A DNA stretch of 64,000 nt from Microbacterium hatanonis (lineage in GTDB: Bacteria > Actinomycetota > Actinomycetes > Actinomycetales > Microbacteriaceae). Under the pieces are notes generated by a model. That model saw only the letters and a program-made list of their open reading frames with translations, was not told the origin of the DNA and searched no databases. The translations under genes were made by a program, and so were the position numbers. Below, piece after piece: positions 1 to 8,374 of this stretch; the first letter of the stretch is position 1, and each line of letters begins with the position of its first letter. The stretch is taken from positions 124,001 to 188,000 of the forward strand of contig NZ_VRSV01000002.1 in assembly GCF_008017415.1 (NCBI RefSeq), given 5' to 3'.

Positions 1-499
1 CGTCTTGCAGGTCGGGCACGATCGTCGACTGGAGCGTCGCCTGTGCGGTGTCGGCGTCGGCGTAGCCGGTGACGGCGATCTGGATGACGGGGAAGTCGTC
101 GATGCTCACCGACACGACGTTGGGCTCGACGTCGGTGGGGAGCTGCGCTTTGATGCGGTTGATCGCCTGTGTGATCTTCTGCTCGGCGGTGGCGAGGTCG
201 GTGCCGTACGTGAACGACGCCTGCACGATCGACGCGTTGGTCGTGCTCGTCGCGGTCGTCGACTCGAGGCCGGGGACCCCCTGGATGGCCGTCTCGATCG
301 GCGTGGAGACATCGTTGCTGACGACCTCGGGCGAGGCACCGGGGTAGGTCGTGACGACCGAGAGCACGGGCAGCTCGATCGAGGGGATGAGCTCCTGCTT
401 CAGGCTCGTCAGAGCCAGGCCTCCGAACACCGCGACGACGATCGTGACCAGCGCGATGAGCGCCCGGTTCTTCAGGCTGAGGACGGCGAGGTTCGACAC
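1..499 (-). CDS. RND/AcrB-type efflux transporter, N-terminal part (cut by window)
   Basis: The first 166 codons are visible; the rest lies left of base 1. The protein starts VSNLAVLSLKNRALIALVT, then a hydrophobic first membrane segment, then a periplasmic porter-like stretch containing QELIPSIELPVLSV and YPGASPEVV. That pattern is typical of AcrB/HAE-type RND pumps, including the actinobacterial single-gene ones. GTG at 499 is the start because an AAGGA box lies just upstream and the family begins at this point. The substrate cannot be inferred. A perfect 7-bp inverted repeat upstream suggests TetR-family control. Confidence 0.85.
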   Translation of the reverse strand, partial: MSNLAVLSLKNRALIALVTIVVAVFGGLALTSLKQELIPSIELPVLSVVTTYPGASPEVVSNDVSTPIETAIQGVPGLESTTATSTTNASIVQASFTYGTDLATAEQKITQAINRIKAQLPTDVEPNVVSVSIDDFPVIQIAVTGYADADTAQATLQSTIVPDLQD

Positions 500-533
500 G
501 GGGGTCCTTCGCGGATCGCGGGTGCTGCGGGAT

Positions 534-551
534 CGATACAGAGATGTATCG
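534..551. promoter_or_regulatory. TetR-like operator upstream of the RND gene
   Basis: CGATACA, four bases, TGTATCG is a perfect 7-bp inverted repeat 35 bp upstream of the RND start codon. This size and symmetry are usual for TetR-family repressors of RND pumps. No tetR gene is visible here, so the regulator would be encoded elsewhere. The rest of 500-686 holds a GC-rich imperfect hairpin near 577-608 and no gene. Confidence 0.55.
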
Positions 552-686
552 GTTTCAGTATTCCACGCGTGCGACGGGCCCGGCCGGGAGTTCGGCCGGG
601 GAGCCCGGCACCGAGAACCCCCACTCCCGTCGCGTCGACGACATCCGCGCCTTCGGCCGTCGGCCTGCGGCCCACCGTGCGACGCC

Positions 687-1649
687 TCAGCCGAGGATGA
701 GCGCGCGGATGGCGTTGTCGCGCGACCCGTCGAGACTCAACAGCCGCCCCTTGCGATATCGGTCGAAGACGCGGGGGTCGATGTAGCTGCTCTTGGCCAC
801 GGCGGGGGTGTTGCCGAGCCCGTCGGCGGTGGCGCGGATCGCCAGGAGTTCCGCGCGCTTGCGATCGCTCGCGGTGTCGACGGTGCCGATGCGGGCCAAT
901 GCCTCTGCGGCGAGGACGGTTCCTCGAAGCGTGCGGAAGTCCTTCGCCGAGAAAGTCCCGCCGGTGAGCACGCGCACGTAGGCGTTCACATCGCCCGGTC
1001 GCAGAGCGACGCGGCGGCGCCCCCTCCGGTACGACAGGAGGGGCGCTCTCGGGCGACCGGCGGCGAGCTCGCCGAGGGCCGCGGCGAGGTCGTCGTCGTC
1101 GAGCTCCAGGTAGGCGCGCTTGCCGCTCTTCGCCGGGAACGACAGCTCGACGTGCGACCCGTCGACCGTGGCGTCGCGGCGCTGCAGGGTGGTCAGGCCC
1201 CGACTGCCGTTGGTCGTGAAGTAGCGCGCCGAGCCGACGCGCGGAGCCACCTGGTCGAGGAGCCGGAACGACACCGCCAGCACGCGCTCGCGGTCGAGTT
1301 CGGCGCGTCGCAGCGACTGCGTGACGCGCCCCCTCGCCCGAGGCAGGGTGTCGGCGAGCGCGAGGGCGCGGGCGAACTTGCCCTTGTCCTGACGCTTCGA
1401 CCAGTCCGCGTGGTAGAGGTACTGCCGCCTTCCCGCCTCGTCGGTGCCGACCGCCTGGATATGGGCGAGCGGCTCGTGCGAGATCCAGACCTCCCGCCAC
1501 GCCGGCGGGATCACCAGCGCGCGCGCCCGGTCGGCGGCGTGGTCGGCCACAGCACCACCGGCGTGATCGACGTAGCGGAATCCTGCACCCGACCTCACCC
1601 GGCGAAACCCGGGATCCTCGTACGGGCGCACCCGAAGGAGCCGCGCCAC
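687..1649 (-). CDS. DNA topoisomerase IB (poxvirus/bacterial type)
   Basis: This 320-residue protein relaxes supercoils by a transient 3'-phosphotyrosine link. The family landmarks appear in order: WISHEPLAHIQAVGTDEAGR near the N terminus, the RYFTTNGSRGLTTLQ segment, the FSAKDFRTLRGTV motif, and GNTPAVAKSSYIDPRVFDRY, whose Tyr near residue 289 is the expected nucleophile. Length is normal for bacterial topo IB. It starts 4 bases after the stop of the small gene upstream, so the two probably share a transcript. Bacterial topo IB is an accessory enzyme of unclear physiological role. Confidence 0.93.
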   Translation of the reverse strand: MARLLRVRPYEDPGFRRVRSGAGFRYVDHAGGAVADHAADRARALVIPPAWREVWISHEPLAHIQAVGTDEAGRRQYLYHADWSKRQDKGKFARALALADTLPRARGRVTQSLRRAELDRERVLAVSFRLLDQVAPRVGSARYFTTNGSRGLTTLQRRDATVDGSHVELSFPAKSGKRAYLELDDDDLAAALGELAAGRPRAPLLSYRRGRRRVALRPGDVNAYVRVLTGGTFSAKDFRTLRGTVLAAEALARIGTVDTASDRKRAELLAIRATADGLGNTPAVAKSSYIDPRVFDRYRKGRLLSLDGSRDNAIRALILG

Positions 1650-1653
1650 GGCG

Positions 1654-1920
1654 TCAGTGCTCGCGGAGCATGGTGATCAGCTCCGCCTTCCTCTTGCCCG
1701 AGTACCCGCTCAGGCCGAGCTCCTTGGCTCTCGCCCTCAGCTCGGGAACGGTGCGGTCCTCGTAGTCCTCGGCCCGGCCGCCGCGCGTTCCCACGCGCGA
1801 ACGTCCCTGCGCCGCGGCGGCATTGGAGATGCGGGCGGCCTTCTCCTTGGACGCGCCGTCTTTGCGAAGCTCCTCGTACATGTCTGGATCTTTGAGACTC
1901 GATCCGCGCGCACCGGGCAT
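1654..1920 (-). CDS. Small basic protein with Rho_N/SAP-like C-terminus (DUF7218-like)
   Basis: The product has 88 residues. The N-terminal half (KDPDMYEELRKDGASKEKAA) resembles small actinobacterial proteins annotated as DUF7218. The C-terminal half (VPELRARAKELGLSGYSGKR, then KAELITMLREH) is a helix-extended-helix of the Rho_N/SAP type that can bind nucleic acid. I chose ATG 1920 over the upstream GTG 1938 because AAGGAG sits 6 bases before it. It lies directly upstream of topoisomerase IB, which fits a DNA-related role, but function is unproven. Confidence 0.75.
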   Translation of the reverse strand: MPGARGSSLKDPDMYEELRKDGASKEKAARISNAAAAQGRSRVGTRGGRAEDYEDRTVPELRARAKELGLSGYSGKRKAELITMLREH

Positions 1921-2010
1921 GGCGGCTCCTTCCGTCACCGAACTGAGCCCGAGATTAGAGCGCGCCGCGTGCTCGGCGCCGCGGGGTTGACACCGCGACG
2001 CCGAGCACGT

Positions 2011-2667
2011 TCAGGCGGCGGCGCGAGAGAGAGCGTCGGCGAGGAAGCGGCCGTGCTCGAGTGCCTGAGCGTGCGACTCCCGCGCGATCTCGGCCGCGGC
2101 GTCGGCGAACTGGTCGAGCGCGGGGTTCACACCGACGAGGGTGAACTCCCGCTGGACGACGCGGACGTCCATCCCCCAGACGTCGGCGAGGATGCGGCGC
2201 ATCCACCCGGTCGCGTGATCCCAGCCCTCGCGCGGCGTGCCGTCGCGGTAGTTGCCGCCCTGCACGGTGGCGAGGACGGCCGGGCGGCCTCGGAGCGTGG
2301 TGGCGCCCGGCTGCATCCGCTCGTCCGTGACCACGAGGTCGACCCACGACTTGAAGTGCTGCGAGACGCCGAAGTTGTACAGCGGAACGGCGAACAGGAA
2401 GGCGTCCGCCTCGACCAGTTCGTCGACGAACGTCGCCGCAAGGGCGACCGCATCGCGCTGCTCGGCGGAGCGCTCCCCCGGTTCCACGGCGCCGGCGGAG
2501 ACGGCCGCAGCCCATGCCGATGCGGGGACGGGGTCGACGCCCACGTGACGACGCACGATCGATGCGCCGGGGTGCGAGGCCGCCCACTCGGCCTCGACCA
2601 CGTCGCCCAGCTCACGGCTGAGCGACCCTTCTTCGCGGATGCTGGCATCCAACCGGAACAGAACCAT
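2011..2667 (-). CDS. FMN-dependent NADH:quinone/azo oxidoreductase (AzoR-like flavodoxin fold)
   Basis: The 218-residue product begins MVLFRLDASIREEGSLSREL, the phosphate-binding first strand of AzoR-type reductases (usually LxxxxSxRxxxSxSR). It carries FAVPLYNFGVSQHFKSWVD, the family motif around the flavin, and a TVQGGNY segment. It would reduce quinones or azo compounds with NAD(P)H. ATG 2667 is preferred over 2697 because GGAG lies 6 bases upstream. It is divergent from an HxlR regulator, a common pairing for quinone- or electrophile-induced reductases. Confidence 0.85.
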   Translation of the reverse strand: MVLFRLDASIREEGSLSRELGDVVEAEWAASHPGASIVRRHVGVDPVPASAWAAAVSAGAVEPGERSAEQRDAVALAATFVDELVEADAFLFAVPLYNFGVSQHFKSWVDLVVTDERMQPGATTLRGRPAVLATVQGGNYRDGTPREGWDHATGWMRRILADVWGMDVRVVQREFTLVGVNPALDQFADAAAEIARESHAQALEHGRFLADALSRAAA

Positions 2668-2705
2668 GGCACTCTCCACTTCTCGAAACCTTGTCACTCG
2701 TTATT

Positions 2706-2740
2706 TGCTAGCGACTGCGGAAAGACTAGCAGAGTAGAAT
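2706..2740. promoter_or_regulatory. HxlR operator candidate and leaderless promoter of the hxlR gene
   Basis: TGCTAG at 2706-2711 and CTAGCA at 2726-2731 form an inverted repeat with 14 bases between the arms, in the 79-bp gap between the divergent oxidoreductase and regulator genes. TAGAAT at 2735-2740 is a -10 hexamer ending exactly 6 bases before the hxlR ATG, which predicts a leaderless transcript. The repeat would let the regulator control both directions. Confidence 0.55.
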
Positions 2741-2746
2741 GACCCC

Positions 2747-3085
2747 ATGGATGCGGCCACCCCCCACGATGCGCGGAGTTGCGACGCGGCGCTCACCCAC
2801 GCGTTCGTGGTACTGGGGAAGCGCTGGAACGGCATGATCCTCGGGGTCCTGGGCGGCGGCGAAGCGTCGTTCTCCGATCTGCGACGCGCCCTCGACGGCA
2901 TCAGCGACTCCATGCTCTCCGAGCGGCTGAGCGAACTGGCGGCGAACGGTCTCGTGACGCGGACCGTCGAATCGGGGCCGCCGGTGAGCGTGCGATACGC
3001 CCTCACCGCCGGCGGGTGCGCCCTGGTGCCCGCGCTCGACCAGATCCGCGACTGGGCGAGCATCCACCTCGTACGCCCGGCCTGA
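2747..3085 (+). CDS. HxlR-family transcriptional regulator
   Basis: The product has 112 residues and a single winged-helix domain: CDAALTHAFVVLGKRWNG, FSDLRRALDGISDSMLSERL (recognition helix region) and the wing VESGPPVSVRYALTAGG. This is the standard HxlR layout and size. Cys12 sits where thiol-based HxlR sensors (YodB, HypR, QorR) carry their reactive cysteine. Redox or quinone sensing is therefore plausible and fits the divergent AzoR-like gene, but this is inference. Confidence 0.9.
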   Translation: MDAATPHDARSCDAALTHAFVVLGKRWNGMILGVLGGGEASFSDLRRALDGISDSMLSERLSELAANGLVTRTVESGPPVSVRYALTAGGCALVPALDQIRDWASIHLVRPA

Positions 3086-3148
3086 CGCTTCGACCGCCGC
3101 GCTCGAGGCCGCCGACCCTTGGTCCGCACGCATTGCTCTGGCGAGACG

Positions 3149-3189
3149 CGATATATCGTGTTATCTTCTCCTCAACGCGATATATCGCG
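3149..3189. promoter_or_regulatory. Tandem palindromic operators of the DUF4097-padR operon
   Basis: CGATATATCG at 3149-3158 (inside a longer near-palindrome) and the perfect 14-mer CGCGATATATCGCG at 3176-3189 lie 29 bp apart centre to centre, just before the DUF4097 gene. Such AT-centred dyads are typical PadR binding sites, so autoregulation by the PadR encoded as the second gene is likely. Confidence 0.65.
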
Positions 3190-3211
3190 ACCATGCGAGA
3201 AGGAGTCGACC

Positions 3212-4087
3212 ATGACTATGGAGAAGTGGATCATCCACCCCGGCGAGACGCGCGTCATCGACATCGAAACGGTGCGCTCGCTGAAGGCCGGCCTCGTCGG
3301 CGGCCAGATCGATGTCGTCGCCCATGACGAACCGGGCGTGCGCATCGAGGTGCACGGCGTAACGGTCAAAGACCTGCGCATCGAGATGTCGGGCGACGCG
3401 CTCGAGATCGACCACCCGCAGCTGCGCTGGGACAACTTCCTCGAGGTGTTCCGCAACTTCGGCGCCGGCGGGCCCAAGGCCGAGATCAGCGTCGCTGTGC
3501 CGCGCGACATCGCCTTCACCCTCGGGGTCGTGAGCGCGAGCGCGCTCGTGGCCGGCCTGAAGACCTCGGCGCGGCTCAACACCGTCTCGGGCGACATCAT
3601 CGTCGACGGACTCGACGGCGACCTCACTCTCAACGCCGTCTCCGGCGACGTGCAGGTGCGGGAGCTCCGCGGCGCCCTCACCGCCAACAGCGTCTCGGGC
3701 GACGTCGCCGCCACAGGCGAGATCACCAAGACCTCCGTCGACACCGTCTCGGGGTCCGTGCTGGTCGACTCCAGCGGCCCGATCCACGCGATCAACGTCA
3801 ACACCGTCAGCGGCAACGCGACCGTGCGCCTCGACGAGGGGCTCGCCGCGAACTACGTCGCGCGCACCGTCAGCGGGCGCGTGCAGGTCGACGGCGTGGT
3901 GCGTTCCGGCTCGGGACCCACCAACTACAGCGGCTCGTCCGGAGAACTCGCCGGCAACTTCGTCGACGTGCGCACCAACGCCGTCTCGGGCGACCTCACG
4001 GTGCTGCGCCGCCCGGCGCTCGCCTCATCGGAGTCGCCCGCCGTGGCGCCCGCCGCGCACGAGCACGAGTCGGAGGAGGAGCGATGA
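3212..4087 (+). CDS. DUF4097 family beta-strand repeat protein
   Basis: The product has 291 residues, no signal peptide and no membrane segment. Seven copies of an (N/D)xVSG(D/S/N/R) motif recur roughly every 20-25 residues (for example LNTVSGDI, LNAVSGDV, ANSVSGDV), which suggests a right-handed beta-solenoid. ATG 3212 follows AGAAGGAG, which sets the start; the longer reading from 3119 runs through the operators. It overlaps padR by ATGA. DUF4097 proteins are often coupled to PadR or LiaF-like stress regulators; molecular role is unknown. Confidence 0.85.
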   Translation: MTMEKWIIHPGETRVIDIETVRSLKAGLVGGQIDVVAHDEPGVRIEVHGVTVKDLRIEMSGDALEIDHPQLRWDNFLEVFRNFGAGGPKAEISVAVPRDIAFTLGVVSASALVAGLKTSARLNTVSGDIIVDGLDGDLTLNAVSGDVQVRELRGALTANSVSGDVAATGEITKTSVDTVSGSVLVDSSGPIHAINVNTVSGNATVRLDEGLAANYVARTVSGRVQVDGVVRSGSGPTNYSGSSGELAGNFVDVRTNAVSGDLTVLRRPALASSESPAVAPAAHEHESEEER

Positions 4088-4692
4088 GCCCGGTGTTCTC
4101 GCACGGCGACCTGCGCCTCTACCTGCTGAGCCTGCTCGACGAGTCGCCCCGCCACGGCTATGACCTCATGCAGGCGCTGTCCGACCGCACCGGAGGCACC
4201 TACACGCCCTCGGCCGGCACGATCTACCCCCGCCTCGCCAAGCTCGAGGAGGAGGGACTCGTGACGAAGACCGTCGACGGACGCAAGACCGTCTACGAGA
4301 TCACCGACGCCGGTCGCACCGAGGTGGCCGCCCGTGCCGGCGACCTCCGCGGCATCCAGGACGACCTCGCCGACAGCGTGAGACTCATCGCGCAAGAGGT
4401 GCGCGGCAGCGTCCGCGACGCGATGCGCAGCCTCCGCGCCGATCTCGCCGCCGCCTCGCGCGACGAGCGCGCCGAGCCCGCGACGCCCTCGACCGACGAT
4501 GATCCTCGCGTGCGCAGCCGCGAGCAGCTGTATCGCGCCGACGCCCTCGTGAGCGAGTTCCGCGCGCGGGTGCGCAGCGACCTGCGCACCCGCGTCGCAC
4601 GAGGCGGAACGCTCACCGCCTCGACGGTGGACGCTCTGGAAGCCGCGCTCGACGAAGCATCCCGAGCCCTCACCCGGGCGATGCAGGGCTGA
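4084..4692 (+). CDS. PadR-family transcriptional regulator
   Basis: The product has 202 residues. The N-terminal winged helix (LYLLSLLDESPRHGYDLMQA, then PSAGTIYPRLAKLEEEGLV) is the PadR signature, with the wing VDGRKTVYEITDAG. A long charged helical region of about 110 residues follows and probably dimerises. The start overlaps the DUF4097 stop by four bases, so the pair is translationally coupled. It most likely binds the two ATATAT-centred palindromes upstream of the operon. Confidence 0.92.
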   Translation: MSPVFSHGDLRLYLLSLLDESPRHGYDLMQALSDRTGGTYTPSAGTIYPRLAKLEEEGLVTKTVDGRKTVYEITDAGRTEVAARAGDLRGIQDDLADSVRLIAQEVRGSVRDAMRSLRADLAAASRDERAEPATPSTDDDPRVRSREQLYRADALVSEFRARVRSDLRTRVARGGTLTASTVDALEAALDEASRALTRAMQG

Positions 4693-4695
4693 TCG

Positions 4696-5244
4696 TCACA
4701 GGCCCCAGTCGATCTCCTGATCGTGAGGCACCGGTTCGCCCAGCGGCACCACCAGCACCGGTCGGTGCTGCCGGTGGGTGAGCCGAGCGGCGACCGATCC
4801 GGTGAAGAACTCGCGGATCGACTCGCCGAGACCCCGGCGGCGGGTGCCGACCACCAGCAGCGGAGAGTCGATGCGATCGGCGAGTCGGGCCAAAGCCGTC
4901 GCCGGATCGCCGACCAGCTGATGCACCGACCACGCGACGTCGGTGTCGGCCAGAGCGAGGCGCGCCGCCTTCTCGACCTCGTCGAGCTGCGCACGGGCGG
5001 CGTCGGCGGCCATCTCGACCTGCGAGGAGTGGACGTACCCGTCGGGGTCTTCGAAGGTCACGAACCGGGTGACGTCGACGTGCACGACCGCGAGGGGAGC
5101 CGACGACAGTCTCGCGAATCGCGCGGCCTCCACCACGACCCGGGGGCTCACGCCCGGCGCGACACCGGCGATCACCGCGCCGCGCGGCACGTCGGTCGAG
5201 CCGGCGAGCGGCCCGTCGGGCTGGAGGGATGCTTCGTCGCTCAT
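4696..5244 (-). CDS. Universal stress protein (UspA family)
   Basis: The product is a single-domain 182-residue UspA protein. The nucleotide-binding signature is present near the C terminus: GTRRRGLGESIREFF, then TGSVA, then HRPVLVVPLGEP, matching G-2X-G-9X-G(S/T). The N-terminal 25 residues are a short extension. Its stop lies 4 bases from the padR stop on the other strand. Ligand and partner are unknown. Confidence 0.9.
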   Translation of the reverse strand: MSDEASLQPDGPLAGSTDVPRGAVIAGVAPGVSPRVVVEAARFARLSSAPLAVVHVDVTRFVTFEDPDGYVHSSQVEMAADAARAQLDEVEKAARLALADTDVAWSVHQLVGDPATALARLADRIDSPLLVVGTRRRGLGESIREFFTGSVAARLTHRQHRPVLVVPLGEPVPHDQEIDWGL

Positions 5245-5384
5245 CGGTCGCGTCCTCTCGCCCCCCGGCGCGGGAAGCGCAGGAGGCCACCGTGATATCC
5301 TGAATGCTACTCTTACCGGCTTCGATCCGGATTCGCGAATACCGGGCTGGACAAGCCCGCGTCAGTCAAATGAGGGGGTCTCGC

Positions 5385-5603
5385 ATGGGGCGTGGCCGTC
5401 AAAAGGCGAAGCACACCAAGATCGCCCGGGAACTCAAGTCGTTCAGCCCGTCGGTGAACTACTCGGCACTCGAGCGCGAGCTCGGGCACCCCGACGCCGA
5501 CGAGAACGCTTACGAAGACAAGTGGGCGGATGAGTTCGACGACGACGAAGAAGGCGAAGAGGAAGACACTCCTCAGTCGTCCACCTCGCACGTGAGCCGC
5601 TGA
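5385..5603 (+). CDS. DUF3073 family protein
   Basis: The 72-residue product starts MGRGRQKAKHTKIARELKSF and ends in an acidic tail (DEFDDDEEGEEEDTP). This is the classical actinobacterial DUF3073 layout of a basic N terminus and acidic C terminus. The start is fixed by family conservation and by GAGGGGG 7 bases upstream. In actinobacteria it usually lies next to purM/purF, and here it is close to them. Function is not known. Confidence 0.92.
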   Translation: MGRGRQKAKHTKIARELKSFSPSVNYSALERELGHPDADENAYEDKWADEFDDDEEGEEEDTPQSSTSHVSR

Positions 5604-5628
5604 GGCTTCTCGAACCCGCGTCGGCTCC

Positions 5629-6846
5629 TCACCAGGGGCCGTGTCGTCGTTCCCACTCGTCTTCCACCGTGCCCGAGCGCACGACGAAGACGGCGGCGGG
5701 AGCGGCCATCGCGATCACGACGCCGAGGATCACCAGCGCGACCGTCCAGTCGCCGGTGATCTCGTGGGTGACGCCGATCGCCAGCGGCACGAGAGCCGCG
5801 AAAGCGTAGCCGACGCTCTGGACGAACCCGCTGGTGGCCACGGCGGTGTCGTGCGCCCGCGTGCGGAGTCCGAGCAGCACCAGCATCATCGGGAACAGCA
5901 GCGGCGGCAGCCCGAGAAGAACGACCCAGAGCGCGGTCGCTGCCGCCGGAGCGAAGAGCAGTCCGGCGATCGCGACGAGACCGCCGCCGACCGCGACCGC
6001 ATAGAGGCTGCGGATCACACGGTAGCGGGCTACCAGCAGGGGCACGAAGAGCGTGCAGGGCAGCCCGACCAAGGCGAAGAGCGCGAGCAACGCACCCGCC
6101 CCCTCGGCCGAGGAGCCCGCGACGTCGACGAGGATCGCCGGCAGCCAGGCGAACGCGGCGTAGACGACCGAGGCGTTCACCGCGAAGGTACCGGTGAGCG
6201 CCCACGCCAGGGGAAGACGCACGAGACGGCGGACGACATCGACGCGCGGCCCCTCGATCGCGTCACGGGGCGAGCGCCGCGCGCGCACGGCGATCACGAC
6301 CCAGGGGACGAGGGAGGCGGCCCCCACCGCCGCCCACACCGCGAACGACAGCCGCCAGCCGAGCGAGTCGGCCAGGGGCACGGCGAACAGCGGCGGGACG
6401 AAGGTGGCCACCGTCATGGCGGTCGTATACACCGCTGTCATCGCACCGACGCTGCGGGGGAAGTACTTCTTCACGATGCCGGGCAGCAGCACGTTGCCCA
6501 CCCCGACCGCGGCGAACAGCACGGCGGTGACGGCGAACAGCGACCAGGCGTCGAAGGCGAGGGCGCGGGCGGCGAGCCCCACCGCCCCCACGGCCACGGC
6601 CGCCAGCGCGAGTCGCTCGAGGCCGACCCGCCGCTCGATGGCGGGCGTCAGCATCCCCATCACGGCGAAAGCCGCGGGAGGCGCCATTCCGATGAGGCCG
6701 ACGAGCGCGGCCGGCAGGGCGAAGTCGCGATCGATGCGATCGATGACGGGCGACAACGATGCCACGGCGATGCGCAGGGTCGCCGCCATCAGCACGATGC
6801 CGACGACGACGAGCGCGCGGCCGACCGGCCGGGACGGCGCGCTCAC
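5629..6846 (-). CDS. MFS transporter, CynX/NimT-like
   Basis: This 405-residue integral membrane protein has about 12 hydrophobic segments. The N terminus (GIVLMAATLRIAVASLSPVI) and the GLIGMAPPAAFAVMGML segment are typical of the cyanate/2-nitroimidazole (CP) branch of MFS. The GTG start is 13 bases after the purF stop, so it may be the last gene of a purM-purF-MFS transcript. The substrate is not predictable. Confidence 0.85.
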   Translation of the reverse strand: MSAPSRPVGRALVVVGIVLMAATLRIAVASLSPVIDRIDRDFALPAALVGLIGMAPPAAFAVMGMLTPAIERRVGLERLALAAVAVGAVGLAARALAFDAWSLFAVTAVLFAAVGVGNVLLPGIVKKYFPRSVGAMTAVYTTAMTVATFVPPLFAVPLADSLGWRLSFAVWAAVGAASLVPWVVIAVRARRSPRDAIEGPRVDVVRRLVRLPLAWALTGTFAVNASVVYAAFAWLPAILVDVAGSSAEGAGALLALFALVGLPCTLFVPLLVARYRVIRSLYAVAVGGGLVAIAGLLFAPAAATALWVVLLGLPPLLFPMMLVLLGLRTRAHDTAVATSGFVQSVGYAFAALVPLAIGVTHEITGDWTVALVILGVVIAMAAPAAVFVVRSGTVEDEWERRHGPW

Positions 6847-6859
6847 GGCCGCGACCGTG

Positions 6860-8368
6860 TCACGAGGACTGCGAACCCTCGACCCAGGCGAGGTACTCGG
6901 CCGAGACCGTACCGGTGATGTATCGGCCGTCGAAGCAGCTCATGTCGAGGTCGGTGACGTCCGAACCCTCGAGGATCGCCGCCTTGAGGTCGTCGACCTC
7001 CTGATACACGAGGTAGTCGCAGCCCAGCTCTTCGGCGATCTCGGGGATCGTGCGGTTGTGGGCGACGAGTTCCTCGCGCGAGGGCATGTTGATGCCGTAC
7101 ACGTGGGGGTAGCGGACGGGCGGCGCCGCCGACGCGAACGTCACCGTCTTGGCGCCGGCGTCGCGGGCCATCTGGATGATCTCGCGGCTCGTGGTGCCGC
7201 GCACGATCGAGTCGTCGATGAGCAGCACGTTCTTGCCCTTGAACTCGCTCGACATGGCGTTGAGCTTCTGACGCACGCTCTTCTTGCGCACCGCCTGTCC
7301 GGGCATGATGAAGGTGCGGCCGACGTAGCGGTTCTTGTAGAAGCCCTCGCGGTACTCGATGCCGAGCTTGCGCGCGACCTGCATCGCCGCCGGGCGCGAC
7401 GAGTCGGGGATCGGCATGACCACGTCGATCGCCTCGATCGGCGTGTACTTCGCGATCGTGTCGGCCAGGCGGTCGCCCATGCGCAGGCGCGACTCGTAGA
7501 CGGCGATGCCGTTCATCACCGAGTCGGGACGGGCGAGGTAGACGTACTCGAACGAGCACGGCACGAGCTGCGGGGTCGGTGCGCACTGCTGCGTGTGCAG
7601 CGTGCCGTCGAGCGTGATGAACACGGCCTCGCCCGGCAGCAGGTCGCGCACGACCTCGAAGCCGGCGTTCTCGAGCACGAGCGATTCGGATGCCACGACC
7701 CACTCGTACCCGCCGGAGTGCCCGACCGCCTCCACGCCGATCGACTCGCCGACAGACGCCGACGGGTCGGCCGCGCGGGTGCCGAGGATCAGCGGGCGGA
7801 TGCCGAACGGGTCGCGGAAGGCGAGCAGGCCGTACCCGGCGATCAACGCGATCGCGGCGTACGACCCCTCGACGCGCTCGTGCACGCGGGTCACCGCGGC
7901 GAACACCTGTGCGGGGTCGAGATCGGGGCCGCCGATCTCGGACTGCAGCTCGGAGCCGAGGATGTTCACGAGCAGCTCGGTGTCGGAGCTCGTGTTGAGG
8001 TGGCGGCGGTCGCGGTGGAACAGCTCGTCTGTCAGCTCACGGGTGTTCGTGAGGTTGCCGTTGTGCACGAGGACGATGCCGTACGGCGCGTTCACGTAGA
8101 ACGGCTGCGCCTCTTCCTCGTTCGACGCCGTGCCCTTGGTGGCGTAGCGCACGTGCCCGAGGCCGATGCCGCCGAGGAGCGTGCGCATGTCGCGCGTGCG
8201 GAAGCCCTCGCGCACCATGCCGCGTGCCTTCGAGATGTGGAAGATGCCGTTCGACTCGGCCGTGGCGATACCCGTCGAATCCTGCCCGCGGTGCTGCAGG
8301 AGGAGGAGGGCATCGTAGATCTCCTGGTTGACCGGGCCTTGGCCCACCATTCCGACGATTCCGCACAT
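6860..8368 (-). CDS. purF: Amidophosphoribosyltransferase (first step of purine synthesis)
   Basis: The 502-residue product makes phosphoribosylamine from PRPP and glutamine. It begins MCGIVGMVGQG, so the nucleophile Cys2 is exposed simply by Met removal. This is the E. coli-type form without the propeptide found in Bacillus and mycobacterial PurF. LLQHRGQDSTGIAT belongs to the glutaminase domain, and VLLIDDSIVRGTTSREII near the C-terminal third is the PRPP-binding loop. It follows purM by 6 bases on the same strand. Confidence 0.97.
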   Translation of the reverse strand: MCGIVGMVGQGPVNQEIYDALLLLQHRGQDSTGIATAESNGIFHISKARGMVREGFRTRDMRTLLGGIGLGHVRYATKGTASNEEEAQPFYVNAPYGIVLVHNGNLTNTRELTDELFHRDRRHLNTSSDTELLVNILGSELQSEIGGPDLDPAQVFAAVTRVHERVEGSYAAIALIAGYGLLAFRDPFGIRPLILGTRAADPSASVGESIGVEAVGHSGGYEWVVASESLVLENAGFEVVRDLLPGEAVFITLDGTLHTQQCAPTPQLVPCSFEYVYLARPDSVMNGIAVYESRLRMGDRLADTIAKYTPIEAIDVVMPIPDSSRPAAMQVARKLGIEYREGFYKNRYVGRTFIMPGQAVRKKSVRQKLNAMSSEFKGKNVLLIDDSIVRGTTSREIIQMARDAGAKTVTFASAAPPVRYPHVYGINMPSREELVAHNRTIPEIAEELGCDYLVYQEVDDLKAAILEGSDVTDLDMSCFDGRYITGTVSAEYLAWVEGSQSS

Positions 8369-8374
8369 GTGGTG

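Noticed and set aside
1921..1938. GTG 1938 as start of the small Rho_N-like protein.
   Set aside because: ATG 1920 has AAGGAG at 6 bases and begins where relatives begin.
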